From positions 1,523,946-1,587,945 of the forward strand of contig CP034984.1 in assembly GCA_004026145.2 (NCBI GenBank): a stretch of 64,000 nucleotides of DNA, read 5' to 3'. Source of the DNA: Takifugu bimaculatus (Eukaryota; Chordata; Actinopteri; Tetraodontiformes; Tetraodontidae). The position numbers and the translations under genes were made by a program. This document shows, piece by piece, positions 1 through 12,188 of the stretch; position 1 is the stretch's first letter; the number at the start of each line of letters is the position of its first letter. The notes beneath the pieces were generated by a model. That model made no database searches. It was not told where the DNA came from and saw only the letters and a program-made list of their open reading frames with translations.

Positions 1-953
1 TACTGATTTACTGGAACCAATATTGTGATACCTTCATTTCAACAAATTTTACTGGGTGGCAATTTAGGTTTTACCATGTTTACACAGTGATCCTTGTTTA
101 TGTTTCATGTCTGGAAATCAGGTTTATGTATTTTCAAGTTGTACAAATAAAACGGCAACATTATTTGACCTTATATTGGGTCAGCATTTTCAGGACTGAC
201 TAGAACGTGTCAGAGGAGCAGCAGTAACTGAAGCCTGAATTTGGCCCCTTGGTCAGTCACCTCAGACTGAGGGTAAACACACATCAGCCGGCTTCGACTT
301 TTCAAATTTAGGCCAGCAGTTTGTTATAGCAGACAAATGTTAGTATACAGTAAATCCAATACCTTGCTAAGTATAATCTGAGCTTTTGTGATATCTTGAG
401 TCTACAAATGTATTCACGTACATTTAATTCTGACCAGACGTCCAGTTGTGATAGCTACTTTGTGGTTGAGAATTAAAACATTATTAAGAATTAACATTTG
501 ATTTCCCCCTTTCCAGCACAGCCCGTTGTGATTAGTCCTGAGATCCTGCCGTTTTTAGTTCTAATGCCTAACCTACATTATGTTTTATCTTATCTGTAAT
601 GTACACAATCTACTGTTACCTTTATACCTCTGCTCATAGTGTTGAGGTTGGCTGCATGGTCTCATTTGTTCTCTACACACTCCTGCAACAAGATATTCCT
701 CGATTCAAGGGCATTTGGTTAATATGCTTGCATAGAGTCACAGCACCATTTATTCCCTTATCCATTATTATTTCTGTAATACCAGTTTAATCTGTGGCAA
801 AGCTTAATTATGTTTGGTGATATTTTATGTATCCTTGTTTAGCTTATGATGTCAGTAATATTCGAGTTAAGGACTGATCGTGGTTGCTAAAAGCAGCTTT
901 CTCTCACAGCTTCCTTCCTAGTCCTAATTTTCTCCTTCCTTCCTGTTCCACAG
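1..953 (+). other. 3' part of spred1 intron 1
   Basis: The window opens inside the intron upstream of the first visible spred1 exon, which begins after the acceptor at 952-953. The incoming phase needs two bases from an exon to the left, which would complete an Asn codon as in the human N-terminus. No other gene was recognised here. Confidence 0.75.
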
Positions 954-3258
954 TGACAGTTATGCACGTGTGAGAGCAGTGGTCATGACTCGGGATGACT
1001 CCAGCGGTGGGTGGCTGCCCCTGGGGGGCGGAGGCCTTAGCTGTGTCACCATCTATAAGGTCAGTCGGGTGGATGACAGCAGCAGCACCCACAGTGGAGG
1101 CAGCAGCAACAACCTCAGCCCCTGCAGCCACAGTCCCAGTCCAAGCCCCAGCCCCAGTCCCAGTCCAAGCCCATCCACTGTTGAGTTTCACATCAAGGGC
1201 GAGAGGCTCAAAGATAAGTTGGTAAGGAACCCAAGCTCATTAATATGTGTGACTTTGAGGTTTTAATGCGGAAGCAAGAGGTGGTGCCTTCCTCTTGGAT
1301 GACGTCATCCTCAGGTTTTCCTCTCAAATTTCGTCTCTCTGCTTCGCTCAAACGGTTGCACATGCAGGAAGTGGCTGTTTGGCTTTTCTCAATGACACAG
1401 GTGTCTGAAAGTAGAGAGAAAAATAACAGTGTGGAGAACATGGAAGCATCTGTTCATGACCATACAAACACATGCAAATCTTCGAAGAATGGTGACTTTA
1501 ATTTCACCAGTAAATGATTGACTATTGTGTAAATAAGATGTTGAAAACAAGAAAAGGCACTGGAGTCTATTTGGTCGTGTCTGTGAATGTATTTTGTGAA
1601 TCCCAACCTTTTTTTGAGCCTTAAGTGTATTTGAATACAGAAGTATGGTTTATCTGTGTGTAAGTGCAGCGATGCAGCACAAAGTGTCCCGGTGATGACT
1701 CAGCTGCCTCTCCATATAGCTACTAGTCACTCCTCATCTTGCACCCCCCCATCCTGCTTTTTCTGTCTCTGTCTTTCTTCCTCACTGTTATGTGACACTG
1801 TTCTTGGCTGATGACTGGCTCGCAGACCACATCTCTATTTAAATAGTGGTCTAGCCTCCTGACTTTATTGTCAATGATTTTAGCCTGTCCTGCAATAAAT
1901 GTAACCAAATGTTCAGGTCACGAGCAGATCCTGCCAAGTACAGGTTGGTTTCTAAGGGTATGTGTTACTCTGCTGTGTAACGTTGATACTTCCTCTTCTT
2001 TTGGGATGGCTCTGCACTCACCTTACCTGCCCTGGCTCCATGGAGTCTCACCTCCGCAATCAGCCCCGTACCAGCCAGTCCTGTTCACACCAGCTCTGTC
2101 ATCCTCACGCTGTGCGTGAGCACACACGTTTAACCTTTGCCCCTTTTGATCTCGGGGAGGCAGTGACACGAGAACGGATACCGAGCTCTTTCACATGTAG
2201 CAAAACGATGGTGCTCTACGTTGGCAACAAAGTGTGTAAAGCAAATTCATCAACCATTGCCTTTTTTCATGGTGTCGTTTAAATAAAGGACATATTTTAA
2301 AACATTCTGAGAGAAAGGTCATTTAAAAACGTTCCTCAGTTATGTGAAATGAACCATAATTTTTGAATGAATTGTGTGGTAATTAAAACTCTGTGTTGTA
2401 AGGTGGTGCTAGAGTGCGTCCTACAAAAAGATGTGGTGTACAACAAGGTCACCCCCATTTTTCACCACTGGAGGATCAACGATAAGAAGTTTGGGCTGAC
2501 CTTCCAGAGCCCCGCCGATGCTCGTGCCTTTGATCGGGGGGTGCGTCGGGCCATCGAGGACATTGTCCAAGGTAGGTTTTTACGTACGTTTACGTTGGGG
2601 TCGAGGTAATGGTGATCATCTCCTAACATTGTCACACAGTTAAGTCTGAAAAGCACCAGTGTTTTATCCTCTTATGAATGGAGCAGGAGGACTGCAAGTA
2701 AGTGTCTTAATGGCAAGATGAGACTTTAAGTCTGGTTTGTAAAGTACTGTTGAACATACCGAGTGAATGTGTTTCACGACCTGAAGTGCAGCAGTGCTTT
2801 TTACTTTTTATTTAAGGACAGAGACGGGAATCATGTTTTCAATTTAATCTCTACCTTTTTAAATGTTCAGCTTTGTTCATTTCTTCATCGCTTGATTGAT
2901 TAAAGCAAAAGATATTTAAAGAATGGAGGTTGAATGTTCTTTAGTCTGATCTCCCTGCACACCCAGGTACTCTAGATTTCCTCTCTACTACTAAATACTG
3001 CAGCTCATTCCTGTGAATGTACAACAGCAGGTGATGGCAAAGTGTGTCTCCACCATGCCTACCTGCCTGCCTGCCTCTCTCTCTCTCTCTCTCTCTGTGT
3101 GTCTCTCTCTCTCTCTGTCATGTGTTCTCTCAGTGTTGTGTAATTTCTCTTCAGCTCAGGCAGGTTCTTCTGTATTCCTGTTGCATCCTTCTGCTGGATG
3201 TCTGTGTGAATGTGTGTGGCGAGAGAAGAGACGGATGGAGTGAGAGAATATGTTTTGC

Positions 3259-3311
<53 letters not shown>

Positions 3312-6300
3312 AGCCAGTCTTGCAGTTCTCTGTTGCCATGGCAATGCTGTGCACATGGCTCAGGCAGCTTCACAGCCCAGCACTGCCAGAGTCGTGCTGC
3401 AGGAAGCCTCTTTGTCTCTGCAGAGGAGAACTGTACACACACAGAAGAAGCATGTGAATCAGATAGATGAACAGTCTGAAAGACTCACTGGGTTTAAGTC
3501 GGGCTCATTGAGTACTTCTAGTCCTTTCTTTAGAAGAGCGTGCAACATTATGCACGTCATATGCACACATAACTGCAAAGAGTCTGTCCATCTGATGGCT
3601 TGGCACTTCAGACAGGGCCTTGGTGATACTTGATAGTAGAAATACACACCATCACATCAGTTTTTTCACAGTTTTTGGTTCTGGGATGTATATGCACAGT
3701 ACATGTGCCCTTTAATCAGCCTCAGACCTTGTGTTTCTGTAGAATGGGGGGAAAAAAAATATTACAAACACAAATCTTTGATGCTCCAAAAGTAGACTAA
3801 TGTTTCAAACGCATATTTTGGGCGTGGAAATGGCACGTGATGCTTAGTCATGTGTAGGGTACAATTTTCTGGCCTGCTTATTTCACAAACTTCTCTGGCC
3901 AGCTGACACAAAGCAGCTTTCAGTGCTCCAATAGGTTCCAGTTAAAAAGAGAGAAGCACTGACCTCTTCCACCATAAAGGTTTCTGCTCTTCTTAAAATG
4001 TAATCATATTTTTTGTCTCGGAACCATTCTTTTCCTGCACTTCTTGAGGGCTTCATTCGTAGAAGTGGTGGAGTCTAGAGGAATGTCTGACTGGGGTCGA
4101 CACAATGGGATTTGTGCCGGAATATTCCAGATATGAGCATTCACATGCAAAAAAGACTGCTTGTTTTGTGTCATTTTAGTACTTTTATTCCAACAGCAGG
4201 TATCAGACGTGGCTTTGTTATCTCCTTTCTAACAGTAGTAAAAGGGATTGGGGCAAAATGTCACTTTATTACGTTTTACTGTCCAACAAAGTGGAAGGAG
4301 ATCTTTGACTGTCTGCTAATCATAGAACCATCCAGCAAGTGATAACAAAGCTTTTAACTGACTAAGAAAGCACTGATGGAATCACTATCCCTCTCTTAAG
4401 GATTTGTTGTGTTCAGTCATTAACTCGAGCTTCCGTGCTTAATTGTGGACTTTGGAATCGAGGTTACAACGTTCCATCTTTACAATACAGCCAGTTTTAT
4501 GTTAGCGAAAATGCACGTCTGTGTCCATTTGATTGTTGTGTTATTTGTATTTCCTCTTCTTTCACGATTGCCTGTAAATGCAGCAGTCTAGTTTACCTTT
4601 TATTAATTTATTAATTAAGAACGTTTAATGTTTGAATCTTGCGATGAGCAATAACATGGCAAAACATTGAGCTTTTTTATTAGCTGGCAGCAGTTGCCGT
4701 CTGATTCGAATCATACCAGCCAGTAAGATTTCCTTACTGTAGAGACAAGGTGAGTTGAAGGAGATGCTGACTGTATGAGCAGATGATGAGCTCATTTACC
4801 AGCTAAGACTGAGGTCCTCGCTCTTCTTATCACTTTAGTCAATTGTTAACAAAGTGTTGCTTGTGTAGAAGGTTACAGAGCCTGTGTCTGACACGGCTCA
4901 GCCTCTTATCTGACTTGCTGGCTTTTTATTTGTGGGACGCTTGATCACAATCTGAAATCCAGCCTTTATGGTATTCCGTTTTAATAAACTATGTGATTAT
5001 GCATGTCACAATATCATCGCTCAAACGATGATCATTTCCTTTATTTAAAACAAATGGCACCGTATATTTATTCATCTGTGGGTTGTTTGCTTTCTCTTTT
5101 AGGTTGTCGATCATTTGGAGATGGCGACACTCCTGAAGACGGACAAGCAGTAAGTGAAATCAGAGTTTTGGCTACTCTGCCCCTCTTATCTGCTGGTCGT
5201 CTTTGTTGACAGGTTGAGATAAATGAGATTTACATGTATGACACTCATTCGTGATCGTGGGCGGTGAAGATGGGAGTGCTGCTTTCCTGTTTCTGTTGCA
5301 AAAGTTCCTCTTTAAGGAATCAGTCTGAACATACAGGAAATCCAATGGGACTACAGTTGCTAGGCAACAGGGTCTGGGGGGGTAGAAGTGGGGTGTTCGC
5401 AAGGTTCAGTGAGTGAGCCACCGTGGGTGTCACCATGGTGATTTGGCATCCCAATGTTGCGGTTGGAGACCTGGGCTACAGACAAAGACAAGTGAACCAG
5501 TTGCGGGTGCTGCAGCTAAAGAAGCTAGCACATACCAGCACAAGTTCTGAGGTTAGCCTGGGTTCTGCTTCTTAACCCCCCCCTCCCCCCCTGTGTGTGT
5601 GTGTGTGTGTGTATGTGTGTGTGTCTACTAGCATTTATGACCTATCCACCCACACAGAAACAGTCAGTAACATAAATGTGCAACATTAGTAACATTAATA
5701 TCTATAAAAAGTAGTTACAGGAGCATAGCGAGATACAACTCCTCAAAGTGTATCATTTTGATGCCACAGGAGCAAAACAAAAAAGCCAGAGTGTCTAATT
5801 TAGGTCTGGCAGGAAGTTTTCTCTTATCAGTTTATCCACAGAGGTTTTGTTTGCAGCTGACTTTTAATAATGTCCCTCATTTACAAGAGACTTTCAGACT
5901 GGATTGGCCTTTTTGAGGAAATTGGTTTAAAGGTCTCGTCGATGATGGATTGGTATCTGTTCTTGTGTGCAGAAAGCATGACGGGAATGACAGAGTAGTT
6001 GAAACTGCAACAGAAAGTAGAACCGGGACAAAATGGCTAACCAGACATTTAGCTTAGCCTCTCCTTCTTGGCTAGGTTTGTCTGAAAGTTCTAAAGTCTT
6101 TAACACTCAAATCACACAAGGAAGTTGTGAAACAAAAACACAAGTGGGCAGGGCAGAATCTATGGAATTTAAATATGACAATCCCTGCAGTGAAACAATC
6201 ATTAAAAGCCTGTAATAACCTTGGAATCTCGCTGTTGACTTCTCATAAAGCTAGTTTGTTTAGTCATCAGGGCTTCCCTGAAACAGTGGCTTTTGTTAAA

Positions 6301-6971
6301 GTTAAAACCGCTTTGCTTTTCTGCCATCTTTGTTTTAAATGTCTTACAACACACAAACACAACAGCATTACACATGTGGCAACAATATGAATGATTAATA
6401 CTGTTATTTTGAGACATATAAATACATTTAAGTGTAAATCAGGAAGTGCACCAGTGGCAGGCAGCTGATGTTGTTAACCTCAGTGGTGTTGATGTTCTCA
6501 AATGAAAAGAAAGAGGAATTAAAACTGTGGCAGATGCTTTGTTGACAGTTGGGGTTTTTTTTTTGGGAACTTGCACATTGTGTATGTTTTCAATGTGTGT
6601 GCCAGTCTTTATGGTGAACATCCATCCATCAGTGGCGAAGTTCCAGGTTTCCCCCGGTCTCATCTCCGTCTCCATCTCTCCTCCCCTCCTCTCCTCCTCT
6701 CCTCTCCTCTCCTCTCACACATCCACATCTCTGGGGTCAGCTAAGCTCCAGATTGGCCCCCACGCATGCCTTTGAATAGTGGGGCTTAGGCAAGTGCTTT
6801 AAAAGGAAGGCAAGTCTGTTTCCCATTTCACCTCCCACCCCCCCTCCCTACCCCTCACTCCTTTCTTTGGTTCTCTCGCATACACACAGCTGTCATCTGG
6901 CTTTTTAAGTTCTGTGCTGCATTTCTCCAGCTGGAGCTGGTTTATGACATTCCCTTGGCAGACTGTTTGGC

Positions 6972-7010
<39 letters not shown>

Positions 7011-9863
7011 ATTTTTCCCTATCCTGTTCTTTCTCTCCCACCATCCTTAACTTCTCTCTTTCCCCCCACAGCTGCTCTGAATGTGCGTTACGCCGCTCGG
7101 TATGTTTGGCGGTAAAGAAAAAACAAAGTCACACACGCGTACCACGTTTCAGCATTATGAGGGGGAGAAGTGGGGATGAAGAAAAAGCAAGGGGGGGAAA
7201 ACAAAGTCAAAGGAAGCATCTCTTAGCAACCACAGGACAGTAATTACTGTAGCAGCAGCTGGGAGCAAACAGATTTCCGCTGTGTGTTAAAGCACTGGCG
7301 TGGGCTACTTTACACACAGCTCTGACTAACCAGAGCCAGCAGCCTCCTCCACATGCAGGGGGAGAGGAGAAATTACCCTGCTTCACTCAGGTAGGGGGGC
7401 TGGTGGGAAAAGAAGGGACGGTGAGCCAGCATGTACGAGGTCTGAAGGCGCTGGAACCGTATTTGTGAAGGCATCCGATAAGGAACTGGAGCAGTTTTGT
7501 TGAGTGTTGTCAAGTTACGCCTTTTACAGTTGAATATAAACTAATTTTTAATCCTTGTGACCCCTTTTTTTAATTGCCAAGTTTTGCTGCCTCAGAAAGG
7601 TCTGAAAACGTCTGGCATTGGTTGGTGTTGACTTGGCATTTGGCTGCTCGAGTATGAAGTCCAAGGAGATATCGATGCAAATGAAGGAGGAGTAATAAAA
7701 CATAAAGCTCCCAGCGTGGGACAATTCAGCAGTTTGGTACATTCAGAACATCAGACTGAGAATCCTTGGTGGTTAAAGTGGACTTTGACCAAAATGCTCT
7801 CAAAAAAACTTTGGAAGCGTATTAAAAACAATAAGATTGTTTTGAGGCAAATAATTAAAAGCTGTCACTGTCGAACTGTGATTAAATCAGAGATGCTGTC
7901 TTAAAACTACTCAGTAGAGTTTAAATTTATAAAGTCAAAGCAGGAGCATAAAACGGGCGTTGAGCTGCTTTGTAGATTTATTGACAGGATTTCTCATCTG
8001 TGCCAGGATGTGTTGCCAGTTTTGTGGGTAAAAAGCTGCACGACCATATTCTTGTGTCTTGTGCAGTATTAAGTGTGCAAAAACCCCCTGAAGGCACCGT
8101 TCTGAGCTTCAGAGTGCAGGAACAACTCCACATTCATGGATCGGTTTGAGCAGGATAAGGATTCTGGGTTCTGGTTAGGAGCGCGTGTTTTGCACTGCAG
8201 AGAACATTAAAGTTGTACAGAAGGTTGTGCTGAACCAGCTCTTGATGGACTAACTATCCTCCCCCATCTCTCATCGCCTCCTCTGCACGCATGAATCACG
8301 AACACACACCACTTTCACTGCTGTTGTGACAAGTGCTGAGGAATTACTTTTATTTGTTTGTGCGTTCGCATTTAAAATAGAAATACAATTCCGAGTGAAT
8401 GCCACAGTTTTATTTAATGAGGTCTCCATCTTGCTGGTGTGAAGAGGAAGTGTCTTTCTAATTATTGTGTTTGAAGGGCAGTTGAAGGAATGCTCACAGT
8501 TTTCAGGGTTTTTCTTTTTTTTACTTTTCACATAAAACCTCTTTTTAGGCCAATGTTATAGTTATGATGTTTGTGGAAACACATGCAAGGCTGTTGGGAA
8601 CTTGGAGTTTTGAACAGAAGGGGCCTTGAGTCATCAGCACACAGCAGCCGTTCGGCCAAATGTGGGTGTGATGTGCCCCCTGGTGGTCACAAGTGGACCT
8701 GACCGCAGCCTACACAACCTGAGTCATACGGTCATAAACATGAATGATCTCTAGTTTAAAAACGTAAAAAAAGAGGGCTGCTGAAGTTTTCAGCTGGCGT
8801 TTTATACAATTTATGGAAAGGATTTTTTAAGTTGTGTCAGTTTAGCTTTGTGTTGACTGCAGTGTTTTATGGTGTGTTTTTTTTCCACCCCTTTAGCTGT
8901 GTGATGATCCCTCCACCATCTGTACACCCATGAAAGAGCCCTTCTCTCCCCTGAACCATGTTGTCTCCACTGAACCATTTGGGGGCTGCTACGTCCGTGC
9001 ACAACCTTTTGAGGATTTCCCCTCCAGCAACCGCCGTTACCTGCCTCCCCAGGTCTGTCGCGCCTGCATTTAGCCAGTCCCAAAGCTTCTGAAAATACCA
9101 GAAATAAAGATTGGGTTTGGCTGCGCAAGTAGTGACCTTCTCTCCATTTGTTTTTATTTCAAAGGGGGCGTTTAAACCAACCCGACACGTCAGTTTTCAT
9201 ATGGACGAGGAGGAGATTGTCCGCATCAATCCACGCAAAGACGTGCTCATCCGGGGCTATGAAGACTACCGCCACCCTCTCATGCTAAAGAAGGAGGCCG
9301 ACCGCGACGACCTCGACTTCCCCACCGCCTTCACCAAGCTGGACAGTAAGAAGTGTGAATACCTTTTCCCCGACGGTCCCGGCGGAGACTCTCACTCTGG
9401 CCCTGGAATGGGTATTGGACCAGGTATGGGACTGGGTCTGGGCAAGGACACGGCTATCAAGACTCAGCCCTCACCTCTGCTGAAATCTAAGAAGGGCCGG
9501 CGGCGGCGAGAGGACGGCGAGCGATCGCGTTGCATCTACTGCCGGGAGATGTTCAACCACGAAGACAACTGGCGAGGGCAGTGTCAGGACGCCCCGGACC
9601 CCATCAAGCAGTGCATTTACAAAGTCAGCTGCATGCTGTGCGCGGAGAGCATGCTGTACCACTGCATGTCTGACTCCGAGGGGGACTTCTCAGACCCCTG
9701 CTCGTGTGACACATCCGACGAGCAGTTCTGCCTGCGCTGGCTTGCACTGGTGGCGCTGTCCTTCATCGCGCCCTGTATGTGCTGCTACCTGCCCCTGCGC
9801 GCCTGCCACCACTGCGGCGAGGCCTGCCACTGCTGCGGGGGCAAGCACAAGGCCGCGGGGTGA
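954..9863 (+). CDS. spred1: Sprouty-related EVH1 domain protein 1 (SPRED1), lacking its first exon
   Basis: Membrane-associated inhibitor of Ras/ERK signalling; in the family it recruits neurofibromin. Visible coding exons are 954-1221, 2403-2571, 5103-5149, 8897-9052 and 9165-9863, all bounded by AG/GT, with phases that join without a break into about 445 residues. The first two exons encode the EVH1 domain (start SYARVRAVVMTRDDSSGGW; later NKVTPIFHHWRINDKKFGL). Exon 9165-9863 holds the c-Kit-binding region (RHVSF, EEEIVRINPRKDVLIRGYEDY) and then the cysteine-rich Sprouty domain from SRCIYCREMFNHEDN to the terminal CCGGKHKAAG. SPRED1 is preferred over SPRED2 because the Sprouty domain matches the human SPRED1 ending and because fam98b lies next door in the same orientation, as in human. 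Oddities are a Ser-Pro repeat inside EVH1 and a Gly/Met-rich insert before the basic stretch. The initiator exon lies left of the window. Confidence 0.93.
3074..3117. repeat. (CT)n microsatellite
   Basis: CT dinucleotide tract with one short GTGTG interruption, in a spred1 intron. Confidence 0.9.
3261..3310. repeat. (GT)25 microsatellite
   Basis: Uninterrupted GT dinucleotides in a spred1 intron, 21 bases left of the RFX-type palindrome at 3332-3345. Confidence 0.95.
3332..3345. promoter_or_regulatory. RFX X-box-like palindrome
   Basis: GTTGCCATGGCAAT matches the palindromic RFX consensus GTTGCCATGGCAAC at 13 of 14 positions. It is intronic in spred1. Function is inferred from the motif only. 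Confidence 0.45.
5356..5368. promoter_or_regulatory. RFX/EF-C palindrome
   Basis: GTTGCTAGGCAAC is a perfect match to the EF-C/RFX1 consensus GTTGCNNGGCAAC, about 200 bases into the long spred1 intron. Confidence 0.5.
5429..5442. promoter_or_regulatory. RFX X-box-like palindrome
   Basis: GTCACCATGGTGAT fits GTYRCCATGGYRAC at 13 of 14 positions and contains the 12-bp palindrome TCACCATGGTGA. It is 73 bases from the neighbouring EF-C palindrome. Confidence 0.45.
5574..5624. repeat. C-run plus (GT)n microsatellite
   Basis: A C-rich run with one T interruption passes into about 16 GT units with one A interruption, in the long spred1 intron. Confidence 0.9.
6676..6717. repeat. Pyrimidine tract, CTCCT-type units
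   Basis: Imperfect CTCCT/CTC units form a pure pyrimidine strand in the long spred1 intron. Confidence 0.85.
6971..7007. repeat. (CT)n microsatellite
   Basis: CT dinucleotides with a single G interruption, in the long spred1 intron. Confidence 0.9.
8675..8690 (-). promoter_or_regulatory. CTCF-like site in a spred1 intron
   Basis: The reverse complement GTGACCACCAGGGGGC closely follows the canonical CTCF motif (GGCCACCAGGGGGC). It lies about 200 bases before exon 8897-9052. Occupancy is not shown by sequence. Confidence 0.45.
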
Positions 9864-12033
9864 CCCCCCGCCGCTGACTCTTGGACACCCTCTAGCTAAC
9901 ACAGGAAGTGGATAAAAGCGGAAAATTAAAAGCCGACATCCTTTTTTCATTCCCTCTCAGACGGGGCGAGGTGTTGTTGACCCCCAGCTCTGAGGGCTTT
10001 TGGAGATTTCAGTTTGTGTTTGTCGTGGACAAGCAGGAAATAGAGGACACACCTTTATTTGTGGGGGCTCTGAGCATCAAGCTAAGTTCAGGAGCTCGAT
10101 CCAAAACGAGGAGGCGGCATCAAGATTAACAGACTTGGAGATGTTACTTTACACACTTGTACACAGACACACACACACACACACCTCACACATTCAAGCT
10201 CATCTGCCGACACAGCCGAGTCACACTCGTCAGAACTAACGTGTGACTCAATGAAGGAAAATTCTTTTGTACAAAGCGACAACTTAACTCCGAAAAGACG
10301 ACACAAATATTCTGTATTCAGACAACCATACTTATTTGAGTATGCTAAAAGGGATCTGTTCTGTTTTTCTTGTAAATTTGCAGTTGGGTAACAGTGGTTT
10401 TCCTTCATAGCTTAAATATTTGCTGAGAGTATAATTACTAGACAGAGAAAGCTGCACTAGAAATGCTCCCACCCCTCAAGAAAAGGCAACACTCATTTTG
10501 CGGTACATTAACCACCGTATATAGTTTAATGTGAACATTTGAGAAACGGTGCCCGATTTTCTGTATTCCTTCCCATCAGATGTTAAAAATACAACATAAG
10601 GCTGCAGCTCCACTCTGAAGGTACTTGGTAGAACTTTTCTTGGATAAATGAGCACGTTCAGGAGGTGATTCAGACCATTTGATTGCATTCCAAAGTTAAG
10701 GGATTGATTTCATTTGTAGGGAAAATATGGTAAATCTGACTTTACCGCGCCACCAGTTCCCCAGAATAGTTTTCCAGATCATAAAAAAAATAATTGCCAA
10801 TTGAAACCAATGCATGATAGTTTGATTCCCTTCAGTGGATTCGATTCCTGGTCCCGTTTTTACTGCTGTAGTAGAGATGTTGGTATCTTTGGTTCTTCAT
10901 TGTTCTACTTCTGCTCATTTTTTTGGGTCATTATTTCTGAAATGTTGCTCAACCAGCAAGTTTTTTTGTGGTGAGTAAAGGGGTAGCGGTTAAACAACAA
11001 GGCACTTAAACTGGGTGATTTCTACAGAGAAGCCCTCAGACCTTAAAATTCCTTTCTAAACATAATTGAACATCTTATTTGGGATGGGGAGAACCCACCT
11101 GGAAGCACTACTCTCCGAGCTTTGGTTGCAGCACCCTCTGCAAATGTCCGTGTTTGTCTCACACATTAGTCTTTTCTTTTCTCCCCTCCTGTGTAAATGT
11201 CCTACTGCATTATTCCTCACAATTCCACCCCTCCGTGTTTCCATTTTCCAGGCGGCGAAGGATCGGCTGCATTCTTCGCGGGACGCCGAGTATCTTAGCA
11301 ATTAAACTAACACAGATGCTACGCGTGTGTAAGTGTGTGTGCATAGGTCTTCCTATGCACTGTTGAAGCTCTGAGTGTAAGCTAAGTGCACACACTGTTC
11401 CCTCTAGTTTAGTCAGTGAGGAAAGGTAAGATCCAGGGACCCCCCCCCCCTCCCCCGCTGAACTAACACACCAAACAAACTCCATGATTACTGTACTTAA
11501 TGCTGCAAGACTTTAAAATGTCGATCTTTAACAGCAGAAAGAGTCTCCCCTCACTTGCTGTCGCTCCTGACCAGAACCAGGCTCAACCACATTGTTACTG
11601 GAAGAACCATTCCCCTTCCCGGCCAACCTTCTCTTTGCCCTCTATGCAAACTTCCTAACAGGAGGAACCCGTCGAAATCTGCAGACCATCTGCAGAAGAC
11701 TTCAATGCTATTATAGGTCCACGACACGCCCTGGTACCAAACTCCAGACACTTGTAAATACTGAACGCTATATTTAAATTGTGATGATAGCCCCATCTTT
11801 GAACCGTTAAAGATAGAGGTGTATTTATCATTGCTGTCAGTGTATACCGTAGCTTGGACTGACAGCATTATGTACATAGGTCATCCTTTAGTATTATTTC
11901 ACATTGAAAAGTAGAGGGCGTTTGTGATGGACATGAATCCAGCTTCTAATAGAGTTCTCTCTAGTTTTGTACGGTAGAAGGACGGTAGTGTTAACACGGT
12001 ACAGTAGTGGCAGTCCACTCATTAAAAGTTTTA

Positions 12034-12188
12034 AATATATATGTGTGTATATATACATGTATGTACATATATATGTGTCTGCATATCTATATATATACAC
12101 ACACGTATATGTGCGTATATACACATACACAAGTGTGTGTGTATGTATACATATATAAGCTCATACACGCATATGTATAAATATATAG
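12034..12188. repeat. Alternating purine-pyrimidine tract in the spred1 3' UTR
   Basis: About 150 bases of nearly pure TA/TG/CA steps with internal self-complementarity (such as TATATACATGTATGTACATA). It would lie in the spred1 mRNA and could fold on itself. Confidence 0.85.

Larger units (their letters stand above)
2572..5102 (+). other. spred1 intron with microsatellites and an RFX-type palindrome
   Basis: This lies between the second EVH1 exon and the small 47-base exon. It contains a (CT)n tract at 3074-3117, a (GT)25 tract at 3261-3310 and an X-box-like palindrome at 3332-3345. The open frames across the dinucleotide repeats are low-complexity artefacts. No exon-like segment was seen. 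Confidence 0.7.
5150..8896 (+). other. Long spred1 intron with X-box pair, CT/GT repeats and a CTCF-like site
   Basis: This intron lies between the 47-base exon and exon 8897-9052. It holds two RFX-type palindromes (5356-5368 and 5429-5442), a C-run followed by (GT)n at 5574-5624, pyrimidine repeats at 6676-6717 and 6971-7007, and a CTCF-like site at 8675-8690. It looks like a regulatory intron; no coding exon was found. Confidence 0.65.

Noticed and set aside
3044..3633. Several overlapping frames rich in Cys-Val or Thr-His
   Set aside because: They are translations of (CT)n and (GT)n microsatellites in a spred1 intron.
11996..12003. ACGGTACA as a miR-126 target site in the spred1 3' UTR
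   Set aside because: miR-126 is known to target SPRED1, but the base opposite seed position 2 mismatches, so it is not a canonical site.
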